Of a stretch of 64,000 nucleotides of DNA, positions 27,979-37,565 are shown piece by piece (the first letter of the stretch is position 1; every line of letters begins with the position of its first letter). The stretch is taken from the NCBI RefSeq assembly GCF_024756235.1, contig NZ_JANUGY010000001.1, positions 310,001-374,000 of the forward strand, read 5' to 3'. The DNA is from Massilia kyonggiensis (lineage in GTDB: Bacteria > Pseudomonadota > Gammaproteobacteria > Burkholderiales > Burkholderiaceae_D). Both the position numbers and the translations under genes were made by a program. The notes beneath the pieces are model-generated. The model made no database searches. It saw nothing but the letters and a program-made list of their open reading frames with translations, and was not told the DNA's origin.

Positions 27979-29103
27979 TTACTGGACGACCGGCGCGGCC
28001 GCCCCGGCGGACACCGACGCCGGCACCGCCGCCGACACGGTCACGGGCACGCCCGCGGCGGCCGTAGCGGGCAAGGCGGCCGGCTTGAGGGCTTCGAGCC
28101 AGCGGCGCATCCGGCCCGCATCCGCGGTACGCGACTGCTTGCCCTTCGAATCGAGGAACACCATGATCACGTTGCGGCCCTGGATCATGGCCTGCATCAC
28201 GAGGCAGCGTCCCGCTTCGTTGATGAAGCCCGTCTTCTGCAGGCCGATGTTCCAGTCGGGCGAGGCGACGAGGTAGTTGGTGTTGTGGTACTGCAGCGCC
28301 CGGCCGCTCGCCTGGACGACGTAGTTCGGATCCGTCGTGTACTGGCGCAGCAGCGGTTCCTCATGCGCCACTTTCACCAGCTTGGCCAGGTCGCGTGCGC
28401 TGGAAATGTTCTGGCTCGACAGGCCGCTCGAGTCCACATATTGCGTATCGTTCATGCCGAGTTCGCGCGCCTTCGCATTCATCGCGTCGACGAACGCCGT
28501 GATCCCGCCCGGATAATTGCGGCCCAGCGCGGCGGCGGCGCGGTTTTCCGAGCTCATCAGCGCGATATGCAGCAGGTTGCCACGGGTCATGCGCGCGCCG
28601 ACGGGCAGGCGCGAGCTGGTGTACTTGTGGCGGTCGACGTCGGCATCGGTGATCGTCAGCACCTCGTCCAGGTCCTGCTTAGCCTCGACGACGAGCAGGC
28701 CCGTCATCAGCTTGGTGATGGAAGCGATCGGCAGCGCGACGGCGGCATTCTTTTCGAACAGCACTTCCGAGCTCTGCTGGTCCAGCACGTACGCGACGTT
28801 CGAACGCAGGTCGAGCGGATCGTGCGTGCGGCTCAAGCCGGCGATGTCGCCCGCGCTGAGCATCGCGACAGCGGGCGCGGCGCGGCGGACGCGCTGCATG
28901 ACGACGCGGCGCTTGCCATGGACCATCTCGATGCGGCGCACCATGCGCTGGCGGTTGTCGTCCGCGATGACCTTGGCCAGGTTGGTGCGCTTCGCCTTGA
29001 CCTTCTTGGTCGCGGCCGCATGTCCCTTGTGCTTGGTCGCGGCTGCGGCGGGTTCGAGCACGAACATCATGGAAATGGCGGCTGCCAACGCGAGCTTAAG
29101 CAT
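27979..29103 (-). CDS. pbpG: D-alanyl-D-alanine endopeptidase (PBP7 type)
   Basis: 374 residues from the ATG at 29103; the longer frame upstream has no signal peptide. Residues 1-21 form a signal peptide, then a Lys/Arg-rich linker. The catalytic motifs of serine PBPs are all present: S128-I-T-K131, S185-E-N187 and K290-T-G292. It cleaves peptidoglycan cross-links in the periplasm. The end carries an Ala/Val-rich tail. It converges on the IclR gene with 3 bp between stops. DacA-type carboxypeptidase is less likely because the C-terminal amphipathic domain is missing. Confidence 0.88.
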   Translation of the reverse strand: MLKLALAAAISMMFVLEPAAAATKHKGHAAATKKVKAKRTNLAKVIADDNRQRMVRRIEMVHGKRRVVMQRVRRAAPAVAMLSAGDIAGLSRTHDPLDLRSNVAYVLDQQSSEVLFEKNAAVALPIASITKLMTGLLVVEAKQDLDEVLTITDADVDRHKYTSSRLPVGARMTRGNLLHIALMSSENRAAAALGRNYPGGITAFVDAMNAKARELGMNDTQYVDSSGLSSQNISSARDLAKLVKVAHEEPLLRQYTTDPNYVVQASGRALQYHNTNYLVASPDWNIGLQKTGFINEAGRCLVMQAMIQGRNVIMVFLDSKGKQSRTADAGRMRRWLEALKPAALPATAAAGVPVTVSAAVPASVSAGAAAPVVQ

Positions 29104-29208
29104 CTGAAAATCCTTGAACGCGAACTGAAGAGCACACAATGCAGTGTAGCGGATGACGATGGGAGCGCAAGTGCGCACCCGACGACTGTACCATCTACGC
29201 CCATTTTT

Positions 29209-29240
29209 TTCTACAACGCAAAACGCGATGCGTTGTAGAA
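29209..29240. repeat. 12-bp perfect inverted repeat upstream of pbpG
   Basis: TTCTACAACGCA (29209-29220) and TGCGTTGTAGAA (29229-29240) pair around an 8-base loop. T follows on neither strand: T runs precede it on plus. It lies between the nitroreductase stop and pbpG start, so it may end the nitroreductase message, or be an operator. Confidence 0.7.
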
Positions 29241-29283
29241 ATCTCTTGGTTTTTCAATAGCTTGCGTAGGCAAGTATAGCGTG

Positions 29284-29979
29284 CTAGTCCAGGAAACGGG
29301 CGAATGACGAGACAGGTTCGCGTTCCGTGACGAGCGTGTTCTCGACCTTGTCGGGGTCGGCGTAACCGAGCGCCATGCCGCACACGATCATCTCGTTCTC
29401 GGGCAGACCGAGCTCGTCGGAGATGATGCGGTGAAATTGCGTGAACGCGGCCTGCGGACAGGTGTCGAGACCCCGGCCGCGCGCGGCGACCATGATGTTC
29501 TGCAGGAACATGCCATAGTCGAGCCAGGAGCCCTGCTCCATGATGCGGTCGATGGTGAAGATCATGCCGACGGGCGCGTCGAAGAAGCGGTAGTTGCGGC
29601 CGTGCTGGGCCGCCATCCCGGCCTTGTTGTCGCGCGTGAGGCCCAGCAGCGCATACAGGTCCCAGCCGACCTTGCGGCGCCGGTCGACGAACGGCGACAC
29701 CCATTCGCGCGGGTAGTACGCGTATTCCTCGACGTGCTCGCGGTTCTGCGCCGGATCCGCATAGGCGGCGAGGATGCGGTCGGAGAGGCGTGCCTTGGCG
29801 GCGCCCGTCAGCACGTGGACCTTCCACGGCTGCGTGTTCGTGCCGGACGGCGCCCGCGCCGCCACTTCCAGGATCGCCTCGACATCCTCGCGCGCGACCG
29901 GGGTCTCCAGGTACGCGCGGATCGAACGCCGCGACGTGATGGCGGCGTCCACCGCGCGTTGTTGTTCGTTGCTGATCAT
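29284..29979 (-). CDS. nitroreductase family protein
   Basis: A 231-residue FMN-dependent NAD(P)H oxidoreductase. Marks are SRRSIRAYLETPVAREDVE near the start, RAPSGTNTQPWKVHV for FMN binding, and FLQNIMVAARGRGLDTCPQAA. Members reduce nitroaromatics, quinones or flavins; the natural substrate cannot be told. AAGGAGACTGC precedes the ATG. It follows an EamA exporter by 10 bp and is coupled to it. Confidence 0.9.
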   Translation of the reverse strand: MISNEQQRAVDAAITSRRSIRAYLETPVAREDVEAILEVAARAPSGTNTQPWKVHVLTGAAKARLSDRILAAYADPAQNREHVEEYAYYPREWVSPFVDRRRKVGWDLYALLGLTRDNKAGMAAQHGRNYRFFDAPVGMIFTIDRIMEQGSWLDYGMFLQNIMVAARGRGLDTCPQAAFTQFHRIISDELGLPENEMIVCGMALGYADPDKVENTLVTEREPVSSFARFLD

Positions 29980-29989
29980 GCAGTCTCCT

Positions 29990-30850
29990 TTATTTTTTCA
30001 CGACGAATACGACGCCCAGCACCGCGACGACCATGCCGGCCAGGCCGAGGATAGTCAGCTTCTCGCCGAACATCAGCCAGGCCATCAGGGCGGTGGTGGG
30101 CGGCGTCAGGTACAGCAGGCTCGTCACGCGGGTCGCGTCGTTGCGGCTGATGAGGCGGAACAGCAGGAAGATGGCGCCGATCGACAGCGCCAGGATCGCC
30201 CACAGCAGTGCCCCTACGAATTGCGGCGTCCACTGGATGTTCGCCATGCGCGGGCCGAAGCCTTCCAGCAGCACGGCGAACGGCAGCAGCGCGAGCGCGG
30301 ACGTCGCGTACTGGATCACGGTGCCGGTGCGCAGGTCGAACTGGGGGCAGAAGCGCTTCTGGTACATCGTGCCCGCCGTGATCGACAGCAGGGCCAGCAC
30401 GCATAGCGCGATCGCGGCCGGCGCCAGCCCGTTCAGGTGGATCTTCGCGGCCACGACGAGGCCCACGCCGCACAGGCCCAGTCCGAGCCCCAGCCATTGG
30501 CGAGGCCGGACCTTTTCGCCGATCAGCGGCGCGGCGATGGCGGTCAGGATCGGCTGCATGCCCACGATCAGCGCGGACAGCCCGGCCGGCATGCCCAGCT
30601 TGATGGCACCCCACACGCCGCCCAGGTAGCCCGCCTGCAACAGCAGTCCGGCGAACGCCACGTGCTTGACGCGTCCGCGCGGCCAGGCGGCGCCCGTCAA
30701 CAGTACGACGGGCAGCAGGATCAGGACGGCGCCCAGGCAGCGCAGGATGAGGAACGACATCGGCGGCGCATACGGCAACCCGTATTTCGCGGCGATGAAA
30801 CCGGTGCTCCAGAGGACAACGAAAAACAGCGGCATCGGTCGAATGATCAT
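29990..30850 (-). CDS. EamA/DMT family transporter
   Basis: 286 residues with about ten helices in two EamA domains; the start reads MIIRPMPLFFVVLWSTGFIAAKYGLPYAPP. It is the upstream gene of a two-gene unit with the nitroreductase. Substrate unknown. The AT-rich region to its right separates it from the phasin gene and must hold promoters for both directions. Confidence 0.88.
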   Translation of the reverse strand: MIIRPMPLFFVVLWSTGFIAAKYGLPYAPPMSFLILRCLGAVLILLPVVLLTGAAWPRGRVKHVAFAGLLLQAGYLGGVWGAIKLGMPAGLSALIVGMQPILTAIAAPLIGEKVRPRQWLGLGLGLCGVGLVVAAKIHLNGLAPAAIALCVLALLSITAGTMYQKRFCPQFDLRTGTVIQYATSALALLPFAVLLEGFGPRMANIQWTPQFVGALLWAILALSIGAIFLLFRLISRNDATRVTSLLYLTPPTTALMAWLMFGEKLTILGLAGMVVAVLGVVFVVKK

Positions 30851-31172
30851 TCGGCAAGTCTAACATGGCTGACCTTACCCGTTTGCCCTTGCTGCAAAGC
30901 ACTAAAGTGTTGTAACGGCGCAAACAAAAACGGCGCAAACGTTTGTATCTATTGATCTTACTCAAGAGAGTGCGGTTGAATTGTGCGACGCATCAAAAGT
31001 GCTTGACGCATAATCGAAAACCGGGAAAAATGACTTCATGTTGCGGCGCACAATCAATGCGCTTTACGAGCAGTCCAGAGTTTTTCCTTGTTTCATCGCT
31101 TCACTGGTCCATGCAGGTGTCCCAAGACGCCTGAAAAGCAAAGTTCATAACGATCCATTACTGGAGAACCAT
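30851..31172. other. AT-rich divergent regulatory region between EamA and phasin genes
   Basis: 322 bp without a gene. It contains two exact 12-bp direct repeats, AACGGCGCAAAC at 30914-30925 and 30929-30940, and a palindrome CAAACGTTTG at 30936-30945. A second GC-box-like GCGGCGCACAA lies near 31043. The region also holds the phasin leader. The repeats could bind a PhaR-type regulator; no promoter with good spacing is seen. Confidence 0.5.
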
Positions 31173-31748
31173 ATGTTTGCATTCCCTGAGCAGTTTTCGA
31201 ACGCGACCAAAGCCAACCTCGAATCCCAGTTCGCCCTGTTTTCGGCCCTGACCTCCAAGACCTTCGAAGGCGTGGAAAAGCTGGTGGACCTGAACATCAA
31301 CACCGTCAAGGCCGCCATCGAAGACTCGTCGGCAACCACGCGTCAGCTGCTGGCTGTCAAGGATGCCCAGGAATTCTTCACCGTGTCGGCTTCGCAAGCC
31401 CAACCGGCTGCTGAAAAAGCCCTGGCCTACAGCCGCCAGGTGGCATCGATCGCCGCCGACACCGGCGCCGAATTCTCGAAAGCCGCCGAAAGCCAGTTCG
31501 CCGAAGTCAACCGCAAGGTGATCTCGCTGGTCGACGAAGTGACCAAGAACGCCCCGGCCGGTTCGGAGACCTATGTCTCGGCCCTGAAAACCGCCATCAG
31601 CAACGCCAACGCCGGCTACGAGCAGTTCACCAAGACGACCAAGCAGGCCGTCGAGGCGATCGAATCGAACCTGAACGCCGCCGTGTCGCAGTTCACGCAA
31701 GCCACCCGCAAGGCTGGCGCTGCCGCCAACTCGGCTGCTGCTGCTTAA
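31173..31748 (+). CDS. phasin family protein
   Basis: 191 residues from ATG 31173 (GGAGAACC before it). Phasins coat polyhydroxyalkanoate granules. The start MFAFPEQFSNATKANLESQFAL is typical, and the rest is an amphipathic helical repeat with many Ala and Gln, ending in AAANSAAAA. Codon use is of a highly expressed gene. It shows that the host stores PHA. No PHA synthase lies in the window. Confidence 0.92.
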   Translation: MFAFPEQFSNATKANLESQFALFSALTSKTFEGVEKLVDLNINTVKAAIEDSSATTRQLLAVKDAQEFFTVSASQAQPAAEKALAYSRQVASIAADTGAEFSKAAESQFAEVNRKVISLVDEVTKNAPAGSETYVSALKTAISNANAGYEQFTKTTKQAVEAIESNLNAAVSQFTQATRKAGAAANSAAAA

Positions 31749-31770
31749 GTCGTAAGCTTCACACCGCGCT

Positions 31771-31830
31771 GCTTCCTCCTCCCAGGAAGCCGAACGGCCC
31801 GGACCGCGCAAGCGGTTCCGGGCCGTTCGT
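31771..31830. terminator. tandem hairpins between phasin and livF
   Basis: GCTTCCT/AGGAAGC (31771-31790) is followed by a very stable stem CGAACGGCCCGG/CCGGGCCGTTCG extended inward by ACCGC/GCGGT (31791-31829). They lie between two convergent genes and probably terminate the phasin message, though the T run is short. Confidence 0.7.
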
Positions 31831-31846
31831 TATGTTGCGGTCGGGA

Positions 31847-32569
31847 TTATTCCCCGAGATACGCCGCCTGCACGCGCGGATCGTTCAACATGTCCTGCGC
31901 ATGCCCCGTCATCGTGATCGCGCCCGACTCCATCACGTAGGCGCGATGCGCCGCCTGCAGCGCCAGCTTCGCGTTCTGTTCCACGAGCAGGACCGTGATG
32001 CCCTGCTTCGACACGTCGCGGATCACCTCGAAGATCTTCTCGACCATGATCGGCGCGAGGCCCATCGACGGCTCGTCCAGCAGCAGCAGCGTCGGATGGC
32101 ACATCAGCGCGCGCGCCATCGCCAGCATCTGCTGCTCGCCGCCGGACAGCGTGCCGGCCAGCTGGCTGGAACGCTCCTTCAGGCGCGGGAACACCGTGTA
32201 CCACTTCTCGATGTCCGCCTCGATCCCGGCCTTGTCGTTGCGCGTGTAGGCGCCCATCAGCAGGTTTTCGTGGATGGTCATGCGCGTGAACACGCCGCGG
32301 CCTTCCGGCACCATGGCCAGTTTTTGCTCGACCAGCTTGAACGATTTATTGGCGTTCAAAGGCTGGCCGAGATAGGCGATCGTGCCTTCGACCTTGCACG
32401 GCGGCAGCGTACCCGTGATCGCTTTCAGCGTGGTCGTCTTGCCCGCGCCGTTCGCGCCGATCAAGGTGACGAGTTCGCCGCGGTTGACTTCCAGGTCGAT
32501 GCCCTTGACGGCCTTGATGCCGCCATACGCCACCTTCAGGCCGGAAATCTTGAGAACGTTATCGGCCAT
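31847..32569 (-). CDS. livF: branched-chain amino acid ABC transporter ATP-binding protein LivF
   Basis: 240 residues. Walker A is GANGAGKTT, the signature is LSGGEQQMLAMARALM and Walker B LLLLDEPSMGLAP. The end is PRVQAAYLGE. The start ATG 32569 overlaps the livG stop as TGATG. An upstream in-frame extension is rejected. It is one of two ATPases of the LIV importer. Confidence 0.95.
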   Translation of the reverse strand: MADNVLKISGLKVAYGGIKAVKGIDLEVNRGELVTLIGANGAGKTTTLKAITGTLPPCKVEGTIAYLGQPLNANKSFKLVEQKLAMVPEGRGVFTRMTIHENLLMGAYTRNDKAGIEADIEKWYTVFPRLKERSSQLAGTLSGGEQQMLAMARALMCHPTLLLLDEPSMGLAPIMVEKIFEVIRDVSKQGITVLLVEQNAKLALQAAHRAYVMESGAITMTGHAQDMLNDPRVQAAYLGE

Positions 32570-33336
32570 CAGTGGGCACCTCCGAGATAGGCCTCGATGA
32601 CGGCCTGGTTCTTCTGGATCTCGGCCGGCAGCCCTTCCGCGATCAGCTTGCCGTACTCCAGCACCGAGATGCGGTCGCACAGCCCCATCATGAGTTTCAC
32701 GTCGTGTTCGATCAGCAGGATCGTAACGCCCGCGCCCTGGATCTTGACCAGCAGCTCGCGCAGCGCGACCTTTTCCGTCGCATTCATGCCGGCCGCGGGC
32801 TCGTCCAGCGCGAGCAGCTTCGGTTCCGTCGCCAGTGCGCGCGCGATTTCCAGGCGGCGCTGGTCGCCGTACGACAGGAAGCGCGCGGTACGCTGGGCGA
32901 ACTGCCCGATGCCGACGAAGTCCAGGAGCTCCTGCGCGCGGGCGCGGATCGCAGCCTCTTCCCGGCGCGCGGCGCCGTGGCGGAAGATGGCGCCGAACAC
33001 GCCCTGGTGCGTGCGCACGTGGCGTCCGACCATCACATTTTCCAGCGCGGACATTTCACCGAACAGGCGGATGTTCTGGAACGTGCGCGCGATGCCGGCC
33101 CTGGCGACGGCGTGCGGCGCCGACGGCGAATACGGTTTGCCGTCCAGCTCGAACGTGCCCGTGTCCGGTTGATAGAGGCCCGTGATCACGTTGAAGAACG
33201 TCGTCTTGCCGGCGCCGTTCGGACCGATCAGGCCATAGATCTGGCCTTTCATGATCTTGATGCCGACGTCCGTCAGGGCCTGCAGGCCGCCGAAGCGTTT
33301 ATTGACGCCGGAGATGTTCAGCAGGATATCGCTCAT
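32569..33336 (-). CDS. livG: branched-chain amino acid ABC transporter ATP-binding protein LivG
   Basis: 255 residues from ATG 33336. Walker A is GPNGAGKTTFFN, signature LSYGDQRRLEIARAL, Walker B LLALDEPAAGMN. It overlaps livM by ATGA. The frame extends far upstream only because livM is encoded over it in another frame. Confidence 0.95.
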   Translation of the reverse strand: MSDILLNISGVNKRFGGLQALTDVGIKIMKGQIYGLIGPNGAGKTTFFNVITGLYQPDTGTFELDGKPYSPSAPHAVARAGIARTFQNIRLFGEMSALENVMVGRHVRTHQGVFGAIFRHGAARREEAAIRARAQELLDFVGIGQFAQRTARFLSYGDQRRLEIARALATEPKLLALDEPAAGMNATEKVALRELLVKIQGAGVTILLIEHDVKLMMGLCDRISVLEYGKLIAEGLPAEIQKNQAVIEAYLGGAH

Positions 33337-34538
33337 GCCTCGTTCTCTTCCTCTTTGGCGATGGCCGCATTGGGGCGGTCTTCCTTCACCGGCGACGGCC
33401 ACAGACCGGCCGGACGGTTCAGCATGATCAGCACCATGGCCAGGCCGTACAGCAGCTGGCGCAGCACCTCGGCCTCGATGACGACCTTGCCGAACAGCGC
33501 CTGCTGCGCCGGCTCGACGACGTGGCGCAGCACTTCCGGCAGCGCGGCTAGCAGCACGCCGCCCATCACGACGCCGGGGATGTGGCCAATGCCGCCCAGC
33601 ACGACCATCGCCAGCACGGCGATGGATTCGGTCAGCGAGAACGATTCCGGAGAGACAAAGCCCTGGAAGGCGGCGAACATGGCACCGGCCACGCCGCCGA
33701 ACGACGCGCCCATCGAGAACGCGAGCAGTTTCACGTTGCGGGTGTTGATGCCCATGGCCTTCGCGGCGATCTCGTCTTCGCGGATCGCGACCCAGGCACG
33801 GCCCAGTCGCGAATGCTGCAGGCGGCTCGTCATGAAGATGGTCACGATGCACAGCAGCAGGAACAGGAAGTAGTACGCGTTGACGGACGGGATCCCGAAG
33901 CCGCCGATGTACACCGTCGCGCGCGACCCCGCCTCGCCGGCCAGCGACACGCCGAAGATCCGGATCGGATCGATCAGGTTGATGCCTTGCGGGCCGTTGG
34001 TGAAATTGATCGGGTCGTTCAGGTTGTTCATGAAGATCCGGATGATCTCGCCGAAGCCCAGCGTCACGATGGCGAGATAGTCGCCGCGCAGTTTCAGCGT
34101 GGGCGCACCCAGCAGCGCGCCGAACAGCGCGGCCGTCAGCGCGGCCAGCGGCACGATGAACCAGACGGACAGGTGGATGCCGTTGGTGCGCACGTCCTCG
34201 CCGAAGGTGCGCACGATGGCGTCCTGCAGCTCGGGGTGGTAGTTCACGACGGATTCCAGCAGCGCGGCGAACTGCGGCGACGCGAGCAGGCCCGTCAGGT
34301 AGGCACCGACGGCGAAGAATGCGATATAGCCCAGGTCGAGCAGGCCGGCGAAGCCGACGACGATGTTCAGGCCCAGCGCCAGCATGATGTACAGCAGCGC
34401 CATGTCGAGGATGCGCACCCACGAGTTGCCGAACTGCGCGGCGACGAATGGGAAGACGAGCATCACGGCCAGCAGCACGGCCATGCTCGCGTACGACTGG
34501 CGGGGTTTGTGGACGGTGTCGAAAGTCAGGAGAGCCAT
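33333..34538 (-). CDS. livM: branched-chain amino acid ABC transporter permease LivM
   Basis: A 401-residue permease with about ten helices and the family stretch GLNIVVGFAGLLDLGYIAFFAVGAY (shown in part) near residue 60. The end has NAAIAKEEENEA, a polar tail. It forms the channel with LivH. Overlaps livG by 4 bp. Confidence 0.94.
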   Translation of the reverse strand: MALLTFDTVHKPRQSYASMAVLLAVMLVFPFVAAQFGNSWVRILDMALLYIMLALGLNIVVGFAGLLDLGYIAFFAVGAYLTGLLASPQFAALLESVVNYHPELQDAIVRTFGEDVRTNGIHLSVWFIVPLAALTAALFGALLGAPTLKLRGDYLAIVTLGFGEIIRIFMNNLNDPINFTNGPQGINLIDPIRIFGVSLAGEAGSRATVYIGGFGIPSVNAYYFLFLLLCIVTIFMTSRLQHSRLGRAWVAIREDEIAAKAMGINTRNVKLLAFSMGASFGGVAGAMFAAFQGFVSPESFSLTESIAVLAMVVLGGIGHIPGVVMGGVLLAALPEVLRHVVEPAQQALFGKVVIEAEVLRQLLYGLAMVLIMLNRPAGLWPSPVKEDRPNAAIAKEEENEA

Positions 34539-34550
34539 GGATATGTCTCC

Positions 34551-35480
34551 TTACGCGCGGTCGGCCACGCGCTCGCCCATGATGCCGGACGGACGCACGG
34601 TCAGCACGAGGATCAGCACGACGAACGCGAAGATGTCCTGGTAGTGGCTGCCGAGGAAGCCGCCGGTCAGGTCGCCGATGTAGCCGGCGCCCAGGCTCTC
34701 GATGATGCCGAGGACGATCCCGCCGATCATGGCGCCGTAGATATTGCCGATACCGCCCAGCACGGCCGCCGAGAACGCCTTCATGCCCGGCACGGTGCCC
34801 ATCGCGAACTGGATCGATGCGTAATTCGCGCCCCACATCACGCCGGCGACAGCGGCCAGCGCGGCGCCGATGGCGAACGTGGCGACGATGACGCGGTTCG
34901 AGTCCACGCCCATCAGCCCGGCCACGCGCGGATTCTCGGCGACGGCGCGCATCGCGCGGCCCATGCGGGTCTTCTCGACGAGGAACACGAGGCCGACCAT
35001 CGCGGCGGCGGCCAGCACGAGCAATAGCACCTGCGTGTGCGAGATCACTGCGCCGCCGACCATGATCGGGTCCGACGACAGCAGCTGCGGGAACGGCAGC
35101 GGGCTGCGGCCCCAGATCATCATGGCGAACGTCTGCAGCAGGATCGACACGCCGATCGCGGTGATCAAGGGGGCCAGGCGCGGCGCGTTGCGCAGGCGGC
35201 GGTAGGCGATGCGTTCGATGAGGACGTTCACGAGCATCGTGACGGGGATGGCGCCGACGATGGCAATGGCCAGCTGCACGCCGCCGGGCAGGCCGGGAAA
35301 GGCGCCGTCCAGCAGTTTCAGGATCGACAGGCCGACCATGGCGCCGATCATCAGCACGTCGCCGTGGGCGAAGTTGATGAGGTTGAGCACGCCGTAGACC
35401 ATCGTGTAGCCGAGTGCGACGAGCGCATACATGCTGCCCAGCACCAGCCCGTTCAGGATCTGTTGGACAAAAGTTTCCAT
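34551..35480 (-). CDS. livH: branched-chain amino acid ABC transporter permease LivH
   Basis: 309 residues from the ATG at 35480 (METFVQQILNGLVLGSMYAL); the longer frame to 35543 is not needed. Eight or more helices; VLNLINFAHGDVLMIGA is a LivH hallmark. It is first in livH-livM-livG-livF. The binding protein gene livK is not present here, so it lies elsewhere or several binding proteins feed this core. Confidence 0.94.
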   Translation of the reverse strand: METFVQQILNGLVLGSMYALVALGYTMVYGVLNLINFAHGDVLMIGAMVGLSILKLLDGAFPGLPGGVQLAIAIVGAIPVTMLVNVLIERIAYRRLRNAPRLAPLITAIGVSILLQTFAMMIWGRSPLPFPQLLSSDPIMVGGAVISHTQVLLLVLAAAAMVGLVFLVEKTRMGRAMRAVAENPRVAGLMGVDSNRVIVATFAIGAALAAVAGVMWGANYASIQFAMGTVPGMKAFSAAVLGGIGNIYGAMIGGIVLGIIESLGAGYIGDLTGGFLGSHYQDIFAFVVLILVLTVRPSGIMGERVADRA

Positions 35481-35588
35481 GCTTGTGTGGTTTCCTTTCG
35501 AACTAACAAAAACGGCACCCGTGGTACGAGTGCCGCCAGTCAAGCAACATAATTCCGGACGTCATCATAACAGATGCGTTCTCCGGAT

Positions 35589-36131
35589 TTACACGTCGCG
35601 CAGGGTCACCACCGGCATGGTCAGGTTACGCTTGTCCTTGAAAAACGCGACATCGAACAGGGCGGCGGCACCGGCGACGTCCTTGCCGATACGGCGCAGC
35701 AGGGTCGCCGCCGCCTCGATCGTGCCGCCCGTGGCCAGCACGTCGTCGACGATCAGCACGCGCTGGCCCTTGATGCGCTCCGGCTGGATCTCGATCGTGG
35801 CGCTGCCGTACTCGCGGCGGTAATCGATGCCGATCGCGGCGCCCGGCAGCTTGCCCGGTTTGCGCGCCATGGCGAAGCCGATGCCGCGCTGGTACGCGAG
35901 CGCGCCCGCGAGCATGAAGCCGCGCGCATCCATCGCGAGGAGGAAGTCGACGTCGAGGTGGGCCGTGCGTTCGGTCAGCGCGTCGATGGCGAGCTGCCAG
36001 TGGGTGGGGTTGTCGAAGACGCAGCCCACGTCGATGAAATTGACGCCCGGTTCCGGGTAGTCCTGGAAGAATTCCAGCGGAATGGCGTCGAAACCGGAGG
36101 GCTGGCGCGGGCGCAGGTCGAATACGTTCAT
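35589..36131 (-). CDS. apt: adenine phosphoribosyltransferase-like PRTase
   Basis: 180 residues from ATG 36131. It makes AMP from adenine and PRPP for purine salvage. The PRPP loop is VLIVDDVLATGGTIEAA at about 122-138. It starts 7 bp after ispH. No Shine-Dalgarno is seen at this ATG, so coupling to ispH is likely; an upstream in-frame start would overlap ispH by about 70 bp and is not preferred. Confidence 0.88.
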   Translation of the reverse strand: MNVFDLRPRQPSGFDAIPLEFFQDYPEPGVNFIDVGCVFDNPTHWQLAIDALTERTAHLDVDFLLAMDARGFMLAGALAYQRGIGFAMARKPGKLPGAAIGIDYRREYGSATIEIQPERIKGQRVLIVDDVLATGGTIEAAATLLRRIGKDVAGAAALFDVAFFKDKRNLTMPVVTLRDV

Positions 36132-36138
36132 CGATCGA

Positions 36139-37089
36139 TCAGGCCGCAGCGGCCGCCTTGCCGCCGTCCAGGCCCTTGGGCAGCGGGAACGTGACGTTTT
36201 CTTCGACACCCTCGAGCGCGCGCACGCTGGCGGCGCCCAGTGCCTTCAGGCGCTCGATGACGGCCTGCACGAGCACTTCCGGGGCCGACGCGCCGGCCGT
36301 GACGCCGATGCGCTTCTTGCCGGCGATCCAGGCCGGATCGATGCCGGCCGCGTTGTCGACCATGTAGGCCGGCGTGCCCTTCTTTTCCGCCACTTCGCGC
36401 AGGCGGTTCGAGTTCGAGCTGTTCGGGCTGCCGACGACGATCACGACTTCCACCTGCGGCGCCATGAATTTCACGGCTTCCTGGCGGTTCGTCGTCGCGT
36501 AGCAGATGTCGCCCTTCTTCGGCTCGACGATGTTCGGGAAACGGGCCTTCAGCGCGGCGATGATCTCCGCGGTGTCGTCGACGGACAGGGTCGTCTGCGA
36601 CACATAGGCCAGCAGGTCGGGGTTGGCGACGTTCAGCTTCGCCACGTCGTCGACCGTCTCGACGAGGTGCATGCCCTCTTCCGCCTGGCCCATCGTGCCC
36701 TCGACTTCCGGGTGGCCGGCGTGGCCGATCATGACGATCTCGGCGCCCTGCTTGCGCATCTTGGCCACTTCCACGTGCACCTTGGTGACGAGCGGGCAGG
36801 TGGCGTCATAGACCTTCAGGCCGCGCGACTCGGCTTCCTCGCGCACGGCCTTCGACACGCCGTGCGCGGAAAACACGAGCGTGTTGCCGGCAGGGACGTC
36901 GTCCAGGTCTTCGATGAAGATGGCGCCCTTGTTGCGCAGGTCATTGACGACGTAGGCGTTGTGGACGATTTCGTGGCGCACGTAGATGGGCGCGCCGAAC
37001 TGCTGCAGGGCACGCTCGACGATCTCGATCGCACGGTCGACGCCGGCGCAGAAGCCGCGCGGCTGGGCTAACAGGATCTCGTTTTCCAT
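36139..37089 (-). CDS. ispH: 4-hydroxy-3-methylbut-2-enyl diphosphate reductase
   Basis: A 316-residue iron-sulfur enzyme, the last step of the MEP isoprenoid route. The three cluster cysteines are in [21 protein letters not shown] and DICYAT. The phosphate motif [17 protein letters not shown] is present. It follows fkpB, as in E. coli. Confidence 0.97.
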   Translation of the reverse strand: MENEILLAQPRGFCAGVDRAIEIVERALQQFGAPIYVRHEIVHNAYVVNDLRNKGAIFIEDLDDVPAGNTLVFSAHGVSKAVREEAESRGLKVYDATCPLVTKVHVEVAKMRKQGAEIVMIGHAGHPEVEGTMGQAEEGMHLVETVDDVAKLNVANPDLLAYVSQTTLSVDDTAEIIAALKARFPNIVEPKKGDICYATTNRQEAVKFMAPQVEVVIVVGSPNSSNSNRLREVAEKKGTPAYMVDNAAGIDPAWIAGKKRIGVTAGASAPEVLVQAVIERLKALGAASVRALEGVEENVTFPLPKGLDGGKAAAAA

Positions 37090-37109
37090 GTATCGGTAAG
37101 GGGCTGTGG

Positions 37110-37565
37110 TCAGAGGACGGAAATCAGCTGGACTTCGAACTTCAGCGGCTGGCCGGCCAGCGGGTGGTTGAAGTCGAACACGGCGTCGTCGGCGCGCAGT
37201 TCGCGCAGCACGCCGGCAAAGCGGCCGCCGCCCGGCGCGCGGAAGTCGACGAGGTCGCCGACCTGGTAATCGGCATCCGGTTCCGAGTTCTCGTCCAGGG
37301 TCTTTTTCGTCACGACCTGGATCAGGTCGGGATTGCGCTCGCCAAATCCCTCGGCAGGCGTCAGGTCGAACGTCGTGTGCGTGCCTTCGGCCAGGCCGAG
37401 CAGGCGCTGCTCGAGGAACGGGGCAAGCTGGCCCTGGCCCAGCAGCAGGGTGGCCGGGGTGCTGCCGAAGGTCGTGACGATGTCGTTACCGTCGGCGGTG
37501 GCAAGACGGTAATGGAGGGTCAGGTACGACGATTCGGTGACGACGGGAGCGTTAGTGGAGGACAT
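37110..37565 (-). CDS. fkpB: FKBP-type peptidyl-prolyl isomerase (SlpA type)
   Basis: 151 residues from ATG 37565. The FKBP core with inserted-flap domain reads [16 protein letters not shown] and [17 protein letters not shown]. coli FkpB (SlpA) is adjacent to ispH as here. It assists protein folding in the cytoplasm. An upstream in-frame stretch in the frame is rejected because it has unusual codon use and no family similarity. Confidence 0.92.
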   Translation of the reverse strand: MSSTNAPVVTESSYLTLHYRLATADGNDIVTTFGSTPATLLLGQGQLAPFLEQRLLGLAEGTHTTFDLTPAEGFGERNPDLIQVVTKKTLDENSEPDADYQVGDLVDFRAPGGGRFAGVLRELRADDAVFDFNHPLAGQPLKFEVQLISVL

